Below, in pieces: positions 26,144-36,367 of a stretch of DNA of 64,000 bases. This stretch comes from Cryobacterium lactosi (lineage in GTDB: Bacteria > Actinomycetota > Actinomycetes > Actinomycetales > Microbacteriaceae): NCBI RefSeq assembly GCF_004403945.1, contig NZ_SOHM01000036.1, positions 1-64,000 on the forward strand, read 5' to 3'. The number at the start of each line of letters is the position of its first letter. Within the stretch, counting starts at the first letter, position 1. A program made the translations under genes and the position numbers. The notes under the pieces were generated by a model. The model did not search any database, was not told the origin of the DNA, and saw nothing but the letters and a program-made list of their open reading frames with translations.

Positions 26144-27666
26144 TCGCTGCTCCCTTCGGAAGCGATGATGTCGACGATGGTTTCGGCGGTGACGAGTGGT
26201 CCGTTGGTGATCTCGCCGATCTTACGGTGGTCCTTCAACACGATGATGCGTTCGCTCAGCCGCACGACCTCTTCGAGTTCCGAGGAGATGAACACCACCG
26301 ACATGCCGTCTTCGGCGAGTGCGGCGATGGTCTCCTGGATCTCGGCCTTGGCTCCCACGTCGATCCCCCGCGTCGGTTCGTCGAGGATCAACAGTTCCGG
26401 GTTGGTGGCGAGCCAGCGGCCCAGCAGCACCTTCTGCTGGTTGCCGCCGGAGAGGTTGCGGATGGCGCGCTCGGGGTCGGCGGGCCGCACGTTCAGTTCC
26501 ACGAGGTACTTCGTACAGATCTCGTTCTGTTCACGGCGGGACAGCGGTCGGGCCCAGCCGCGTCTGGCCTGGACGGCCAGGATCAGGTTCTCGCGCACGG
26601 TGAGGTCGCCGATGATGCCCTCGTCGCGCCGGTTCTCGGTGGAGAAGGCGATCTTGCGGGCCAGCGCGGCGACCGGGCTGTGCACCTCGGTCGCGACGCC
26701 GTCGATGGTGACGTCGCCGGAGTCGGGCCGGTCGGCGCCGTAGATCAGCCGGCCGAGTTCGGTGCGGCCGGAGCCGAGCAGTCCGGCCAGGCCCACCACC
26801 TCGCCGGCGTGCACGTCGATGTCGACGGGTTCGATGGAGCCCTGCCGGCCGAGGTTCGTGGCGCTGTAGTACGGCGCGCCCACCGCGTGCACGGCCCGGC
26901 CGCGGTTCGAGCCGAGGGAATTGAGGGTGTCGACGTCCTTGCCGATCATCATCGAGATGAGCTGGCCACGGGAGAGGTCCTGGGTCATGTGCTCGCCGAC
27001 GAATTCGCCGTTCCGCAGCACCGTCAGCCGGTCGCTGATGGCGTAGACCTGGTCGAGGAAGTGCGAGACGAAGAGGATGGCGACACCCTCGTCGCGCAGG
27101 CGCCGGATCACGGCGAAGAGGCCTTCGACCTCGTTGGCGTCGAGGCTCGAGGTAGGTTCGTCGAGGATCAGCACCTTGGAATTGGTGACCATGGCACGGC
27201 TGATCGCGACGAGCTGCTGCAGCGCGAGGGAGATGCTGGAGAGCGGGGCCTTGGGGTCCAGACCGCCCAGGCCCAGCCGCACCAGGGCGTCGTGAGCGGC
27301 GAGGTTGGTCTTGCGCCAGTTGATGCCCATCCGCCCGTGCACCTCGTGGCCGAGCATCACGTTCTCACCCACGGTGAGGTTGTCGCAGAGGTTGACCTCT
27401 TGATACACGGTGGAGATGCCGGCACTTTGCGCGTCGGCCGTTCCGGTGAACCGGCGGGGCCCGCCGGCGACCTTGATGCTGCCGGAGTCGATCTTGTACA
27501 CGCCGGTGAGGGCCTTGATGAGGGTGGACTTGCCCGCACCGTTCTCGCCCATCAGGGTGTGCACTTCGCCGGGGAAGAGTCGGAAGTTCACGTCCTGGAG
27601 GGCTTTGACCCCCGGGAACTCGATCGAGATGTTCTCCATCTCGACGATCGGCTCTGTCGCTGCCAT
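26140..27666 (-). CDS. ytfR: Sugar ABC transporter ATP-binding protein, double-domain (YtfR type)
   Basis: A 508-residue protein of two fused ATPase domains. The first has Walker [10 protein letters not shown], signature-like LALQQLVAI and Walker [13 protein letters not shown]; the second has the altered Walker A GLLGSGRTEL, signature LSGGNQQKV and [12 protein letters not shown]. This asymmetry is usual for sugar importers of the RbsA/XylG class. The ATG at 27666 is chosen by alignment to paralogues; the long frame upstream to 27879 covers a hairpin and is not coding. Confidence 0.9.
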   Translation of the reverse strand: MAATEPIVEMENISIEFPGVKALQDVNFRLFPGEVHTLMGENGAGKSTLIKALTGVYKIDSGSIKVAGGPRRFTGTADAQSAGISTVYQEVNLCDNLTVGENVMLGHEVHGRMGINWRKTNLAAHDALVRLGLGGLDPKAPLSSISLALQQLVAISRAMVTNSKVLILDEPTSSLDANEVEGLFAVIRRLRDEGVAILFVSHFLDQVYAISDRLTVLRNGEFVGEHMTQDLSRGQLISMMIGKDVDTLNSLGSNRGRAVHAVGAPYYSATNLGRQGSIEPVDIDVHAGEVVGLAGLLGSGRTELGRLIYGADRPDSGDVTIDGVATEVHSPVAALARKIAFSTENRRDEGIIGDLTVRENLILAVQARRGWARPLSRREQNEICTKYLVELNVRPADPERAIRNLSGGNQQKVLLGRWLATNPELLILDEPTRGIDVGAKAEIQETIAALAEDGMSVVFISSELEEVVRLSERIIVLKDHRKIGEITNGPLVTAETIVDIIASEGSSE

Positions 27667-27735
27667 GTTTGCCTGGTCGTTCTGCCGGTCGGCCGGCCTC
27701 GTCGTTGAGTTGCGTGGCACCTGCCACGGATGTTC

Positions 27736-27773
27736 GTGCCCGTTCCCGTGGCACCGGCCACGGGAACGGGCAC
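27736..27773 (-). terminator. Perfect 17-bp hairpin after the binding-protein gene
   Basis: Arms 27736-27752 and 27757-27773 pair without mismatch around the loop ACCG. The hairpin begins 9 nt after the ytfQ stop and ends 70 nt before ytfR. It can act as a partial terminator or an RNA-stabilising 3' end that raises binding-protein expression over the rest of the operon. Confidence 0.75.
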
Positions 27774-27781
27774 TGTCAGAG

Positions 27782-28777
27782 CTAGTACTGGCGGTCGGGC
27801 AGCGCCGTGGTGGCCGCTTCAGGGGAGTCGAACGTCGTGCTCGGCACGACGATGCTGGACTCAACGGAGTCGCCGGCAAGTGCGGCGTTCACCACGGAGA
27901 TGGCGTCGTCACCGAACAGCGGGTTGTACTCGGCGACGAAGCTGAGCCGTCCCGCAGCGAGTGCCTCGAGCGCGGCCTTGGTGCCGTCGATGGTGATGAT
28001 CTTCACATCGGTGCCGGGCTTGAGGCCGGCTTCCTCAACGGCCAGGGCGGCGCCCAGGCCCATCTCGTCGTTCTGGGCGAAGACGAGCTGGATGTTGTTG
28101 CCGTTGGCCTTGAGCATCGTCTCGAAGACACTCTTGGCTTCTTCGGTGGACCAGTTGGCGGACTGGCTCTCGAGCTTGACCAGGTTGTCGGCCACGTTCG
28201 CGTCCCAACCCTTGTTGCGGTCGTTCACGACCGACAGGCCGGGCGGGCCTTCGAGGACCACGTAGTTGGCGCCATCCGGGAACTGCGAGTTGGCCCATTC
28301 GGCGGCCGACGCGCTGATGCCCACGTTGTCGGGCGCGATGCGGCTCGTGTACAGGCTCTCGTCGTTCGGCTCGATGCCGCGGTCGAGGAGCACCACGGGG
28401 ATCTCGGCTTCCTGGGCGCGCGTGAGCACGTCCTCCCAGCCGGTGGCCTCGGTCGCGGAGAGCAGGATCACGTCGACGCCTTCGTCGATGAACGACGTGA
28501 AGGCGGTGATCTGCGAGTTCTGGTCGCCGTTGGTGGCCGGTGCGTACTTGAGCTCGAAGCCGTTCTCCGTCGAGAACGAGTCCTGGATGTTCTTCTCGTT
28601 CGCGGTGCGCCAGCCGCCCTCGGGGCCGACGGCAACGAAGCCGACGGTGACGATGTCGTCGCCCGCCGGGGCGGACCCCTCGTCGCTCGAGCCTGCAGAA
28701 CAGGCCGTGATGCTCAGTGTCATCGCTCCGGCGAGGGCCAAACCCGCGAATGCCCGGAATCGTGCTGTGTGTGCCAT
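27782..28777 (-). CDS. ytfQ: Galactofuranose-type sugar-binding lipoprotein
   Basis: A 331-residue substrate-binding protein (Peripla_BP_4). It has a signal peptide with lipobox ITAC (Cys about residue 25) and an acidic/Gly linker. The binding core begins VTVGFVAVGPEGGWRTANEKNI, close to YtfQ, and includes ILLSATEATGWEDVL, VVLLDRGI and FAQNDEMGLGAALAVEEAG. Galactofuranose or galactopyranose is the likely ligand by family. AAGGAGG lies before the ATG. It is first in the operon and followed by a strong hairpin. The divergent promoter region carries candidate LacI operators. Confidence 0.87.
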   Translation of the reverse strand: MAHTARFRAFAGLALAGAMTLSITACSAGSSDEGSAPAGDDIVTVGFVAVGPEGGWRTANEKNIQDSFSTENGFELKYAPATNGDQNSQITAFTSFIDEGVDVILLSATEATGWEDVLTRAQEAEIPVVLLDRGIEPNDESLYTSRIAPDNVGISASAAEWANSQFPDGANYVVLEGPPGLSVVNDRNKGWDANVADNLVKLESQSANWSTEEAKSVFETMLKANGNNIQLVFAQNDEMGLGAALAVEEAGLKPGTDVKIITIDGTKAALEALAAGRLSFVAEYNPLFGDDAISVVNAALAGDSVESSIVVPSTTFDSPEAATTALPDRQY

Positions 28778-29082
28778 GGATCTCCTCCTTGAGATCTGCC
28801 GACACGATCTACGTGTCAACAGTGTGAATGCGTCCAACTGGACTCGGCTTCGGTGCAAAGCTTCCTGTGATCGCTAACAATTTGACGACCTGTGCAGGTC
28901 GGTCATCGCTGACCTCGTCGTCATTTACGAATTGTTAGCCTTCACAATTGCGTCACCCGGAGGCTACAACTGGCTCATTCAGATTGTCAAGGCCCTTTTC
29001 TCAGCAGCCGAGCGCGGGATCGCGCAGTTGCGGCATCCGGTTGTGAACCCTAACATTCAGGTGAACGAGGAGGTTCAGGAGA
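28778..29082. promoter_or_regulatory. Divergent control region between ytfQ and the orphan ATPase
   Basis: Contains a 10-bp inverted repeat, GCTAACAATT at 28873-28882 and AATTGTTAGC at 28930-28939, and between them the palindrome GACCTGTGCAGGTC at 28887-28900. These are candidate sites for the LacI protein encoded at 30886-31947. No gene is seen. Confidence 0.5.
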
Positions 29083-29145
29083 GTGCACACGAGCAGTGAC
29101 ACTGCTGCCTGCCGGCGCACGCATGCGGCCGGGCGGGCGCTGTGA
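29083..29145 (+). CDS. 20-codon leader ORF coupled to the orphan ATPase
   Basis: GTG at 29083 follows a strong ribosome site (AGGAGG, 8-9 nt away). It encodes 20 residues (start HTSSDTAACRR, end AAGRAL), and its TGA overlaps the GTG of the ATPase gene by 4 nt. The ATPase start itself has no good ribosome site, so ribosomes arriving through this short ORF could drive its translation. No function is assigned to the peptide. Confidence 0.4.
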   Translation: MHTSSDTAACRRTHAAGRAL

Positions 29146-30740
29146 GCGCGCCTGAACCCCCGCAGCGCATGCCCCTGGTTCGGATGACCGGCATCACCGT
29201 GGAGTTCCCCGGGGCACGGGCCCTCGACGACGTGGATTTCCGGATGTTCCCCGGCGAGGTGCACTCGCTCATGGGCGAGAACGGGGCAGGCAAGAGCACC
29301 CTGATCAAGGCCCTGACGGGCGTTCAGTCCATCGACCACGGCTCCATTGAGATCGACGGTGCTCCGGTGCATTTCACCGGGCCCGCCGACGCCCAGCGCG
29401 CTGGCGTCAGCACCGTCTACCAGGAGGTCAACCTCCTGCCCAATCTGAGCGTGACCGAAAACGTCATGCTCGGCCGGGAACCTCGGCGCCGGTGGGGCAC
29501 CATCGACTGGCCTGCCGCCAGGCGCCGCACCGCCGAGCTGTTGCAGACCATGAACCTCGACATCGACCCGTCGTCGCAGCTGTCCGACCACTCCCCGGCC
29601 GTGCAGCAGCTCGTCGCCATCGCGCGGGCCATCGTGGTGCGGCCCAAGGTGCTGATCCTCGACGAGCCCACCTCGAGCCTGGACAACGACGAGGTGACCG
29701 AGCTGTTCCGGGTGATCGCCGGCCTCAAGGAGTCCGGCGTCGCCATCCTCTTCATCTCCCACTTCCTGGAACAGGTCTACGAGATCTCCGACCGGCTCAC
29801 CGTGCTGCGGGACGGCCGGCTCGTGGGCGAATACCTCACTGATGAGCTGCTCCGCATCGATCTTGTGCACAAGATGATCGGCAAGGACCTCTCGGTGCTC
29901 GTCGATATCCAGGCCCGCACCAGCGAGAGCGACCTTGAAGACAATCTGCTCGTCGATCCGCCGCTGCTCACTGCGATCGGGTTGGGCCGCGACGGCGGCA
30001 TCACCCCGCTGGACCTGTCGGTGCACGAGGGCGAGATCGTGGGTGTCGCCGGCCTGCTCGGCTCGGGTCGCACCGAGCTCGCTCGGCTGCTCGCCGGAAT
30101 CGATCGGCCCGACACCGGCGAGATCCGCGTCGACGGGCGGCTCCGCCGGTTCCGGAGCCCCCGCAGCGCCCTGCGGCAGCGCATCGCCTACGCGTCGGAG
30201 GACCGCCGCACCGAGGGCATCATCGGCGATCTCACCATCCGCGACAACATCGCGTTAGCCCTGCAAGCCGACCTGGGCTGGGCGCGCCGGATACCCCGCA
30301 AGCGGCAGAACGAACTCGCGGCCAGTTACATCCAGGCCCTCAACATCCGCCCGAACGACCCGAACGCCCTGGTGCGCAACCTGTCCGGCGGCAACCAGCA
30401 GAAGGTCCTCCTGGCCCGCTGGCTGGCCATCGCGCCGCGGCTGCTCATCCTCGACGAGCCCACTCGAGGCATCGACGTGGGCGCCAAGGCCGAGATCCAG
30501 AAGCTCGTCTCCGACCTGGCCGAGAACGGGCTGGCCGTGGTGTTCATCTCGGCCGAGCTGGAGGAGGTCCTGCGGATCAGCCACCGGGTCGCGGTGCTCA
30601 GGGACCGCCGCAAGGTCGGCGACCTCACCAACAATGACCTCACCGTCGGCCGGCTGCTCGCCGCCATCGCGGACGGCGGCGAGGATGGCAGCGAGGGCGC
30701 CGGCATCGCCGACCCGAGGGATCGGGGGGCAGCACCCTGA
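29142..30740 (+). CDS. Orphan sugar ABC transporter ATP-binding protein
   Basis: A 532-residue double-ATPase protein, a close paralogue of the YtfR protein encoded at 26140-27666. It has Walker [22 protein letters not shown], second-half [19 protein letters not shown] and [12 protein letters not shown]; its C-terminus carries about 20 extra acidic residues. No permease or binding-protein gene accompanies it; the next gene is a LacI regulator. It may supply energy to the divergent ytf system or to permeases encoded elsewhere. GTG 29142 is chosen for its overlap with the leader ORF; ATG 29169 is an alternative. Confidence 0.85.
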   Translation: MSAPEPPQRMPLVRMTGITVEFPGARALDDVDFRMFPGEVHSLMGENGAGKSTLIKALTGVQSIDHGSIEIDGAPVHFTGPADAQRAGVSTVYQEVNLLPNLSVTENVMLGREPRRRWGTIDWPAARRRTAELLQTMNLDIDPSSQLSDHSPAVQQLVAIARAIVVRPKVLILDEPTSSLDNDEVTELFRVIAGLKESGVAILFISHFLEQVYEISDRLTVLRDGRLVGEYLTDELLRIDLVHKMIGKDLSVLVDIQARTSESDLEDNLLVDPPLLTAIGLGRDGGITPLDLSVHEGEIVGVAGLLGSGRTELARLLAGIDRPDTGEIRVDGRLRRFRSPRSALRQRIAYASEDRRTEGIIGDLTIRDNIALALQADLGWARRIPRKRQNELAASYIQALNIRPNDPNALVRNLSGGNQQKVLLARWLAIAPRLLILDEPTRGIDVGAKAEIQKLVSDLAENGLAVVFISAELEEVLRISHRVAVLRDRRKVGDLTNNDLTVGRLLAAIADGGEDGSEGAGIADPRDRGAAP

Positions 30741-30885
30741 CCGGTCGGCGCGGGACACCTGACCGCGCGGGCACTCGACTACAGTTCGTTTTAGGACACG
30801 ATTCGGCAGGGGCTGTCCACCTCCGGCGTGAGTCGTCCGGCCCCGCCATCGCGGGGCGTTGCAGGCCGCCGGAAGAGGGAACCCA

Positions 30886-31947
30886 GTGAGAGAGGACACA
30901 CCTCGTCAGGCGACGATCTTCGACGTCGCCCGTCTCGCCGGGGTGTCCCACCAGACCGTCTCCCGGGTGCTCAACGACCTGCCCAACGTGCGGGCCTCCA
31001 CGCGGGTGCGCGTCGAAGAGGCGATCAAGAAGCTGCGGTACGTGCCCTCTCCGGCCGCGCGCGCCCTCGTCACCCGGCGCTCCCGCACGATCGGGCTGAT
31101 GGCCACGGGTGTGCCGGAGTTCGGCCCGTCGTCCACCCAGCTCTACTTCAACGCCGCGGCCCGGGATGCGTCCTGGTCGGTGTTCACCGCCAGCATGATC
31201 GACAGCGAACCAGCGTCCATCCGGGCCGTGGTCGAGGCGTTCCTGCGCCAGAACGTGGAGGGGATCGCCGTGATCACCAGCCACCAAGGCATCGTCGACG
31301 TCGTCGCCGGCATGGAACTGGCCATCCCGGTTGTGGCGCTGGAGGCGACGCCGCGCACCGGCATCACCACGGTGGGCGCCGATCAGTACACCGGAGCCCG
31401 CACCGCCGTCGCGCACCTGGCCGAACTCGGCCACCGGCACATCTCACACCTGGCCGGGCCCCGGGACTCGGTCGATGCCCGGGAACGCGAGCGGGGCTGG
31501 CGCGACGAGCTCGCCTCCCGCGGGCTCGACACCCGCGTGATCGGAACGGGCGACTGGTCGCCGTCGGCCGGCTACCGGTTCGGCATGGAGTGCGACCTCG
31601 ACACCCTCAGCGCGGTCTTCGTGGCGAACGACCAGATGGCCATCGGCCTGATGCACGCGCTGACCGTGCGGGGCCGATCGGTTCCCGGCGACATCAGTGT
31701 GATCGGTTTCGACGACGTCCCAGAGGCCGAATACCTGGCTCCCCCGCTCACCACCGTGCGGCAGGACTTCGAGCGCATCGGCCGGGACCTGCTCAGCGCG
31801 CTCCTGGACCAGATCAGCGGCGACGACGACTCGATCATTCGCCAGTCGGTCCCCGAACTGATCGAGCGAGCCTCCACCCGGAGTCACCCACCCGGCTCAC
31901 ATGACAACCAGCCTCCCGCCAGAGATCGCCGGTCAGCCATCGCCTGA
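30886..31947 (+). CDS. LacI-family transcription regulator, probably of the ytf sugar locus
   Basis: A 353-residue repressor. The HTH is at residues 10-35 (TIFDVARLAGVSHQTVSRVLND) and the hinge helix near PSPAARALVTRRS. The Peripla_BP_3 sugar domain follows (GAAELGHRHISHLAGP-like segment, FVANDQMAIGLMHAL, VPGDISVIGFDD, LTTVRQDF). GTG 30886 is preceded by AGAGGG. It lies downstream of the orphan ATPase, and candidate operators sit in the divergent region at 28873-28939. The effector is presumably the transported sugar. Confidence 0.87.
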   Translation: MREDTPRQATIFDVARLAGVSHQTVSRVLNDLPNVRASTRVRVEEAIKKLRYVPSPAARALVTRRSRTIGLMATGVPEFGPSSTQLYFNAAARDASWSVFTASMIDSEPASIRAVVEAFLRQNVEGIAVITSHQGIVDVVAGMELAIPVVALEATPRTGITTVGADQYTGARTAVAHLAELGHRHISHLAGPRDSVDARERERGWRDELASRGLDTRVIGTGDWSPSAGYRFGMECDLDTLSAVFVANDQMAIGLMHALTVRGRSVPGDISVIGFDDVPEAEYLAPPLTTVRQDFERIGRDLLSALLDQISGDDDSIIRQSVPELIERASTRSHPPGSHDNQPPARDRRSAIA

Positions 31948-31978
31948 CCGACAGCGTCAGCGAACTCGGGCCGACGGA

Positions 31979-32131
31979 TCACGGCCCCGATCCGTACTTG
32001 AGGAACCCGTCGAACTCACCGATCTTGCGCACCCGGCGCCAAAAGAAGTCCGCCCAGACGTCGCCGCCCAGGATGTCGGGGAAGCCCACCTGCAGTTCCG
32101 GCACCTCGAAGCCCAGCTCGAAGATCCGCCA
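31979..32131 (-). pseudogene. Possible C-terminal remnant of a lost gene
   Basis: Fifty codons ending at TGA (31979) read like real protein: WRIFELGFEVPEL, GFPDILGGDVWADFFWRRV and KIGEFDGFLKYG. There is no start codon with a ribosome site, and the reading frame runs directly into the ~19-bp repeat at 32131. It looks like the tail of a gene whose 5' part was deleted, with the repeat at the breakpoint. The family is not recognised, and chance is not excluded. Confidence 0.35.
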
Positions 32132-32195
32132 ACCTGCGCCACGACACCAAAGGTGCGCCGCGACACTGAACCTGCGCCGCGAAGTTGCGTGCGGT
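32131..32195 (+). repeat. Degenerate 19-bp tandem repeat, about 3.5 units
   Basis: AACCTGCGCC at 32131, AAGGTGCGCC at 32150 and AACCTGCGCC at 32169 are spaced exactly 19 bp, each followed by a [AG]CGA(C/A)x motif. The consensus resembles CCTGCGCCGCGAC plus six variable bases. The same motif recurs in the array at 54742-54915. Confidence 0.6.
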
Positions 32196-32236
32196 GCGGG
32201 GCGGGAGGGGGGCGGCGCGGGGCGGGCGCAGAAAGA

Positions 32237-32277
32237 CCGCCGGCCCCGCATCCGTAGAGAGGATGCGGGGCCGGCGG
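32237..32277 (-). terminator. Terminator of the arabinose operon
   Basis: A perfect 17-bp stem (32237-32253 with 32261-32277) around a 7-nt loop, starting 12 nt past the permease stop, followed on the minus strand by TCTTTC. Confidence 0.85.
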
Positions 32278-32288
32278 CCAGGTGGAAG

Positions 32289-33530
32289 TTAGCGGCCGCC
32301 GGCGCGACGCTTGTTGTAGACGTCGAAGGCCACGGCGAGAAGCAGCACGAGGCCCTTGACGGCCTGCTGCCACTCAATGCCGATGCCCATGATCGACATG
32401 CCGTTGTTCAGCACACCGATGATCAGACCACCGATGATGGCGCCACCGATGGTGCCGACACCACCCTGCACGGCCGCGCCACCGATGAAGGCGGCGGAGA
32501 TGGCCTCGAGCTCGAAGCCGTCACCGGCCTTCGGGCCGGCCAGGTTGAGGCGGGCGGTGAAGATCAGGCCGGCGAGGGCAGCAAGCACGCCCATGTTCAC
32601 GAACAGCCAGAACGTCACGTTGCGGGTCTTCACACCGGAGAGCTCAGCGGCGTGCAGGTTGCCACCGATGGCGTAGATGTGACGGCCGAAGACGCTGCGG
32701 TTCATGACGACGCCGTAGACCAGCACCAGCACGGCCAGCACGATCAGGGTGACCGGGATGCCCTTGTAGGAGGCGAGGGCGTAGGCGAACAGGCCGATAC
32801 CGGCGGTGATCAGCACGAGCTTGCCGATGAACCACACCAGCGGCTCCACCTCCTGGCCGTACGAGGCACGGCCGCGACGGGTGCGCACCTGCTGCACGAT
32901 CAGGGCGATGATGGCCAGCGCGGCGACACCCAGGGTCAGCGGGTCCAGCTCGAACTCGCCGAAGACATCCGTGAGGAAGCCGTTGCCGAGGGCGCGGTAC
33001 TCGCCCGGGAAGGAACCGATGTTGGCGTTGCCGAGCACCGCGAGCGCAAGCCCACGGAAGATCAGCATGCCGGCCAGCGTCACGATGAACGCCGGGATGC
33101 CCACATAGGCGATCCAGAAGCCCTGCCAGACACCCACGAGGGCGCCGACCAGGAGCGACAGGATGATCGACAGCCACCAGGGCAGTCCCCAGGTCACCGC
33201 GAAGACACCGGACACGGCACCGACGAAGGCAGCGACCGAGCCGACCGACAGGTCAATGTGGCCGGCGATGATGACCATCACCATGCCGACCGCGAGAACG
33301 AGGATGTACCCGTTCTGCACGATCAGGTTCGAGATGTTCTGCGGCCGCAGCAGGATGCCGTCGGTCAGGATGCTGAACAGCACGACCACCACGATCAGAG
33401 CGACGAAGATGCCGTTCTTGCCGAGGTCGGCGATGACGTGGCTGACCCACTGGCCCGCCTTGGAGTTGCTGGGGTTGACTTGTGCACCTGCGGCCGTGTT
33501 GCTCGCCGGCTTGGTTTCGAGATCACTCAT
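32289..33530 (-). CDS. gguB: Multiple-sugar (arabinose) ABC transporter permease, GguB/MmsB type
   Basis: A 413-residue membrane protein with 10-12 hydrophobic segments. Conserved blocks are MVMVIIAGHIDLSVGSVAAFVG and ISAAFIGGAAVQGGVGTIGG. It has the longer central region (about residues 190-270) that separates GguB/XylH permeases from RbsC. It is the last gene of the arabinose operon, 33 bp after the ATPase gene, and is followed by a strong terminator. With the ATPase and ChvE-like binding protein it should import L-arabinose and possibly xylose or galactose. ATG 33530 is preceded by GGAGAAA. Confidence 0.88.
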   Translation of the reverse strand: MSDLETKPASNTAAGAQVNPSNSKAGQWVSHVIADLGKNGIFVALIVVVVLFSILTDGILLRPQNISNLIVQNGYILVLAVGMVMVIIAGHIDLSVGSVAAFVGAVSGVFAVTWGLPWWLSIILSLLVGALVGVWQGFWIAYVGIPAFIVTLAGMLIFRGLALAVLGNANIGSFPGEYRALGNGFLTDVFGEFELDPLTLGVAALAIIALIVQQVRTRRGRASYGQEVEPLVWFIGKLVLITAGIGLFAYALASYKGIPVTLIVLAVLVLVYGVVMNRSVFGRHIYAIGGNLHAAELSGVKTRNVTFWLFVNMGVLAALAGLIFTARLNLAGPKAGDGFELEAISAAFIGGAAVQGGVGTIGGAIIGGLIIGVLNNGMSIMGIGIEWQQAVKGLVLLLAVAFDVYNKRRAGGR

Positions 33531-33563
33531 TTTGACGTTTCTCCTATTCCGATAGCGCCGACG

Positions 33564-35093
<1,530 letters not shown>

Positions 35094-35126
35094 GTGCGTT
35101 CCTTTCTGAGGTCTATTCCGTTGTGG

Positions 35127-35164
35127 TGACCGGCCGGCGGGGCGTGAGCCCCGCCGGCCGGTCA
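35127..35164 (-). terminator. Perfect 17-bp hairpin after the arabinose binding-protein gene
   Basis: Arms 35127-35143 and 35148-35164 pair without mismatch around GTGA, between the binding-protein stop (35178) and the ATPase start (35093). Same stem length, loop size and position as the hairpin in the ytf operon. Confidence 0.75.
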
Positions 35165-35177
35165 GAACACGTGACTC

Positions 35178-36299
35178 TTAGCCGTCGATCTCGGCCTGGG
35201 TCCAGTAGCCGCTGTCAACCAGCTGCTCCGTGATGTTGTCCTTGACCACGATCGCGGAGTCGAGGAGGTAGGAGTCCACAACCTTCACGCCGTTGTCGTA
35301 GTCGGTGGTGTTGTTGATCTCCGGGGTGTCACCGTTCAGCAGCGCGAGGGTCATCGAAACGGCGACCTCGGCGAGCTTGCGGGTGTCCTTGAAGATCGTG
35401 GCGTACTGCTCGCCTGCAACGATGGCCTTGACCGAGTCGAGCTCGGCGTCCTGGCCGGAGATCGCGGGCCAGGTGTCACCCAGCGAGTAGCCGGAGCCCT
35501 CGAGGGCAGAGATGATGCCTCGGGAGATGCCGTCGTACGGGGAGAGAACGCCGTTGACAACGCTGCCGTCAGAGTACGTCGACGTCAGGATGTTCTCCAT
35601 GCGGCTCTGTGCCTCTTCGCCATCCCAACGCAGGGTTGCAACCTGCTCGATGTCGGTCTGGCCGCTCTTGACCACAATGGTCTTCGAGTCGATCAGCGGC
35701 TGGAGGACATCCATCGCGCCGTCGTAGAAGAAGAACGCGTTGTTGTCGTCCAGCGAACCGGCGAACAGCTCGACGTTGAACGGGCCGGCCGGGGCACCCT
35801 CGATGGGCGTTCCGTCCAGCTCGACCAGGCCGAGGCCGTTCAGGAGCGACCAAGCCTGCTGCTGGCCGACCTTGAAGTTGTCGAACGAGGCGTAGTAGCT
35901 GACGTTCTCGGTGTCGCGGATCAGGCGGTCGTAGGCGATGACGGGGATGTCGGCGTCTGCGGCGTCCTGGAGCACGCTGGTGAGGGTGGTGCCGTCGATC
36001 GAGGCGACGATCAGGGCCTTGGCGCCCTTGGTGATCATGTTCTCGATCTGCGAGACCTGCATGGGGATGTCGTCTTCTGCGTACTGCAGGTCGACGGTGA
36101 AGCCCTCGGCTTCGAGCTGCTCCTTGACGGCGTTACCGTCGTTGATCCAGCGCTCGGAGGACTTCGTGGGCATTGCAACGCCAACGAGTCCGCCGTCGCC
36201 GGCACCCTCGCCGCCGCCGTCGCCGCCGCTCGAGCAGGCTGCCAGGGAAATAACCATGGCTCCGGCAGCCAGGGTCGCGAGGAAAGCTTTCTTCTTCAC
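35178..36299 (-). CDS. chvE: ChvE-type multiple-sugar/arabinose-binding lipoprotein
   Basis: A 373-residue substrate-binding protein. The start [15 protein letters not shown] leads to a lipobox SLAAC at about residue 20-24 and a Gly/Asp linker. The core holds [38 protein letters not shown] and [12 protein letters not shown], close to ChvE/XylF/MmsE proteins that bind arabinose, xylose or galactose. GTG 36299 is chosen because AAAGGA lies 6-7 nt upstream and a TTGACA-17-TATGAA promoter ends just before it; ATG 36314 lies inside that -10 box. The araA neighbour indicates arabinose. Confidence 0.88.
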   Translation of the reverse strand: MKKKAFLATLAAGAMVISLAACSSGGDGGGEGAGDGGLVGVAMPTKSSERWINDGNAVKEQLEAEGFTVDLQYAEDDIPMQVSQIENMITKGAKALIVASIDGTTLTSVLQDAADADIPVIAYDRLIRDTENVSYYASFDNFKVGQQQAWSLLNGLGLVELDGTPIEGAPAGPFNVELFAGSLDDNNAFFFYDGAMDVLQPLIDSKTIVVKSGQTDIEQVATLRWDGEEAQSRMENILTSTYSDGSVVNGVLSPYDGISRGIISALEGSGYSLGDTWPAISGQDAELDSVKAIVAGEQYATIFKDTRKLAEVAVSMTLALLNGDTPEINNTTDYDNGVKVVDSYLLDSAIVVKDNITEQLVDSGYWTQAEIDG

Positions 36300-36309
36300 T
36301 GTGGTTCCT

Positions 36310-36338
36310 TTCATATTTTCAATCGACTTTGATGTCAA
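36310..36338 (-). promoter_or_regulatory. Internal promoter before the arabinose binding-protein gene
   Basis: On the minus strand TTGACA and TATGAA are separated by 17 bp, with the GTG start 10 nt past the -10. It would allow transporter expression apart from araDA. Confidence 0.45.
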
Positions 36339-36367
36339 ATGGGTCAAGTAAGTGGTGCGTGTGTGAT

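Noticed and set aside
36300-36314. ATG 36314 as the start of the arabinose binding protein
   Set aside because: It overlaps the -10 box of the likely promoter and has no ribosome site, whereas GTG 36299 has AAAGGA at proper spacing.
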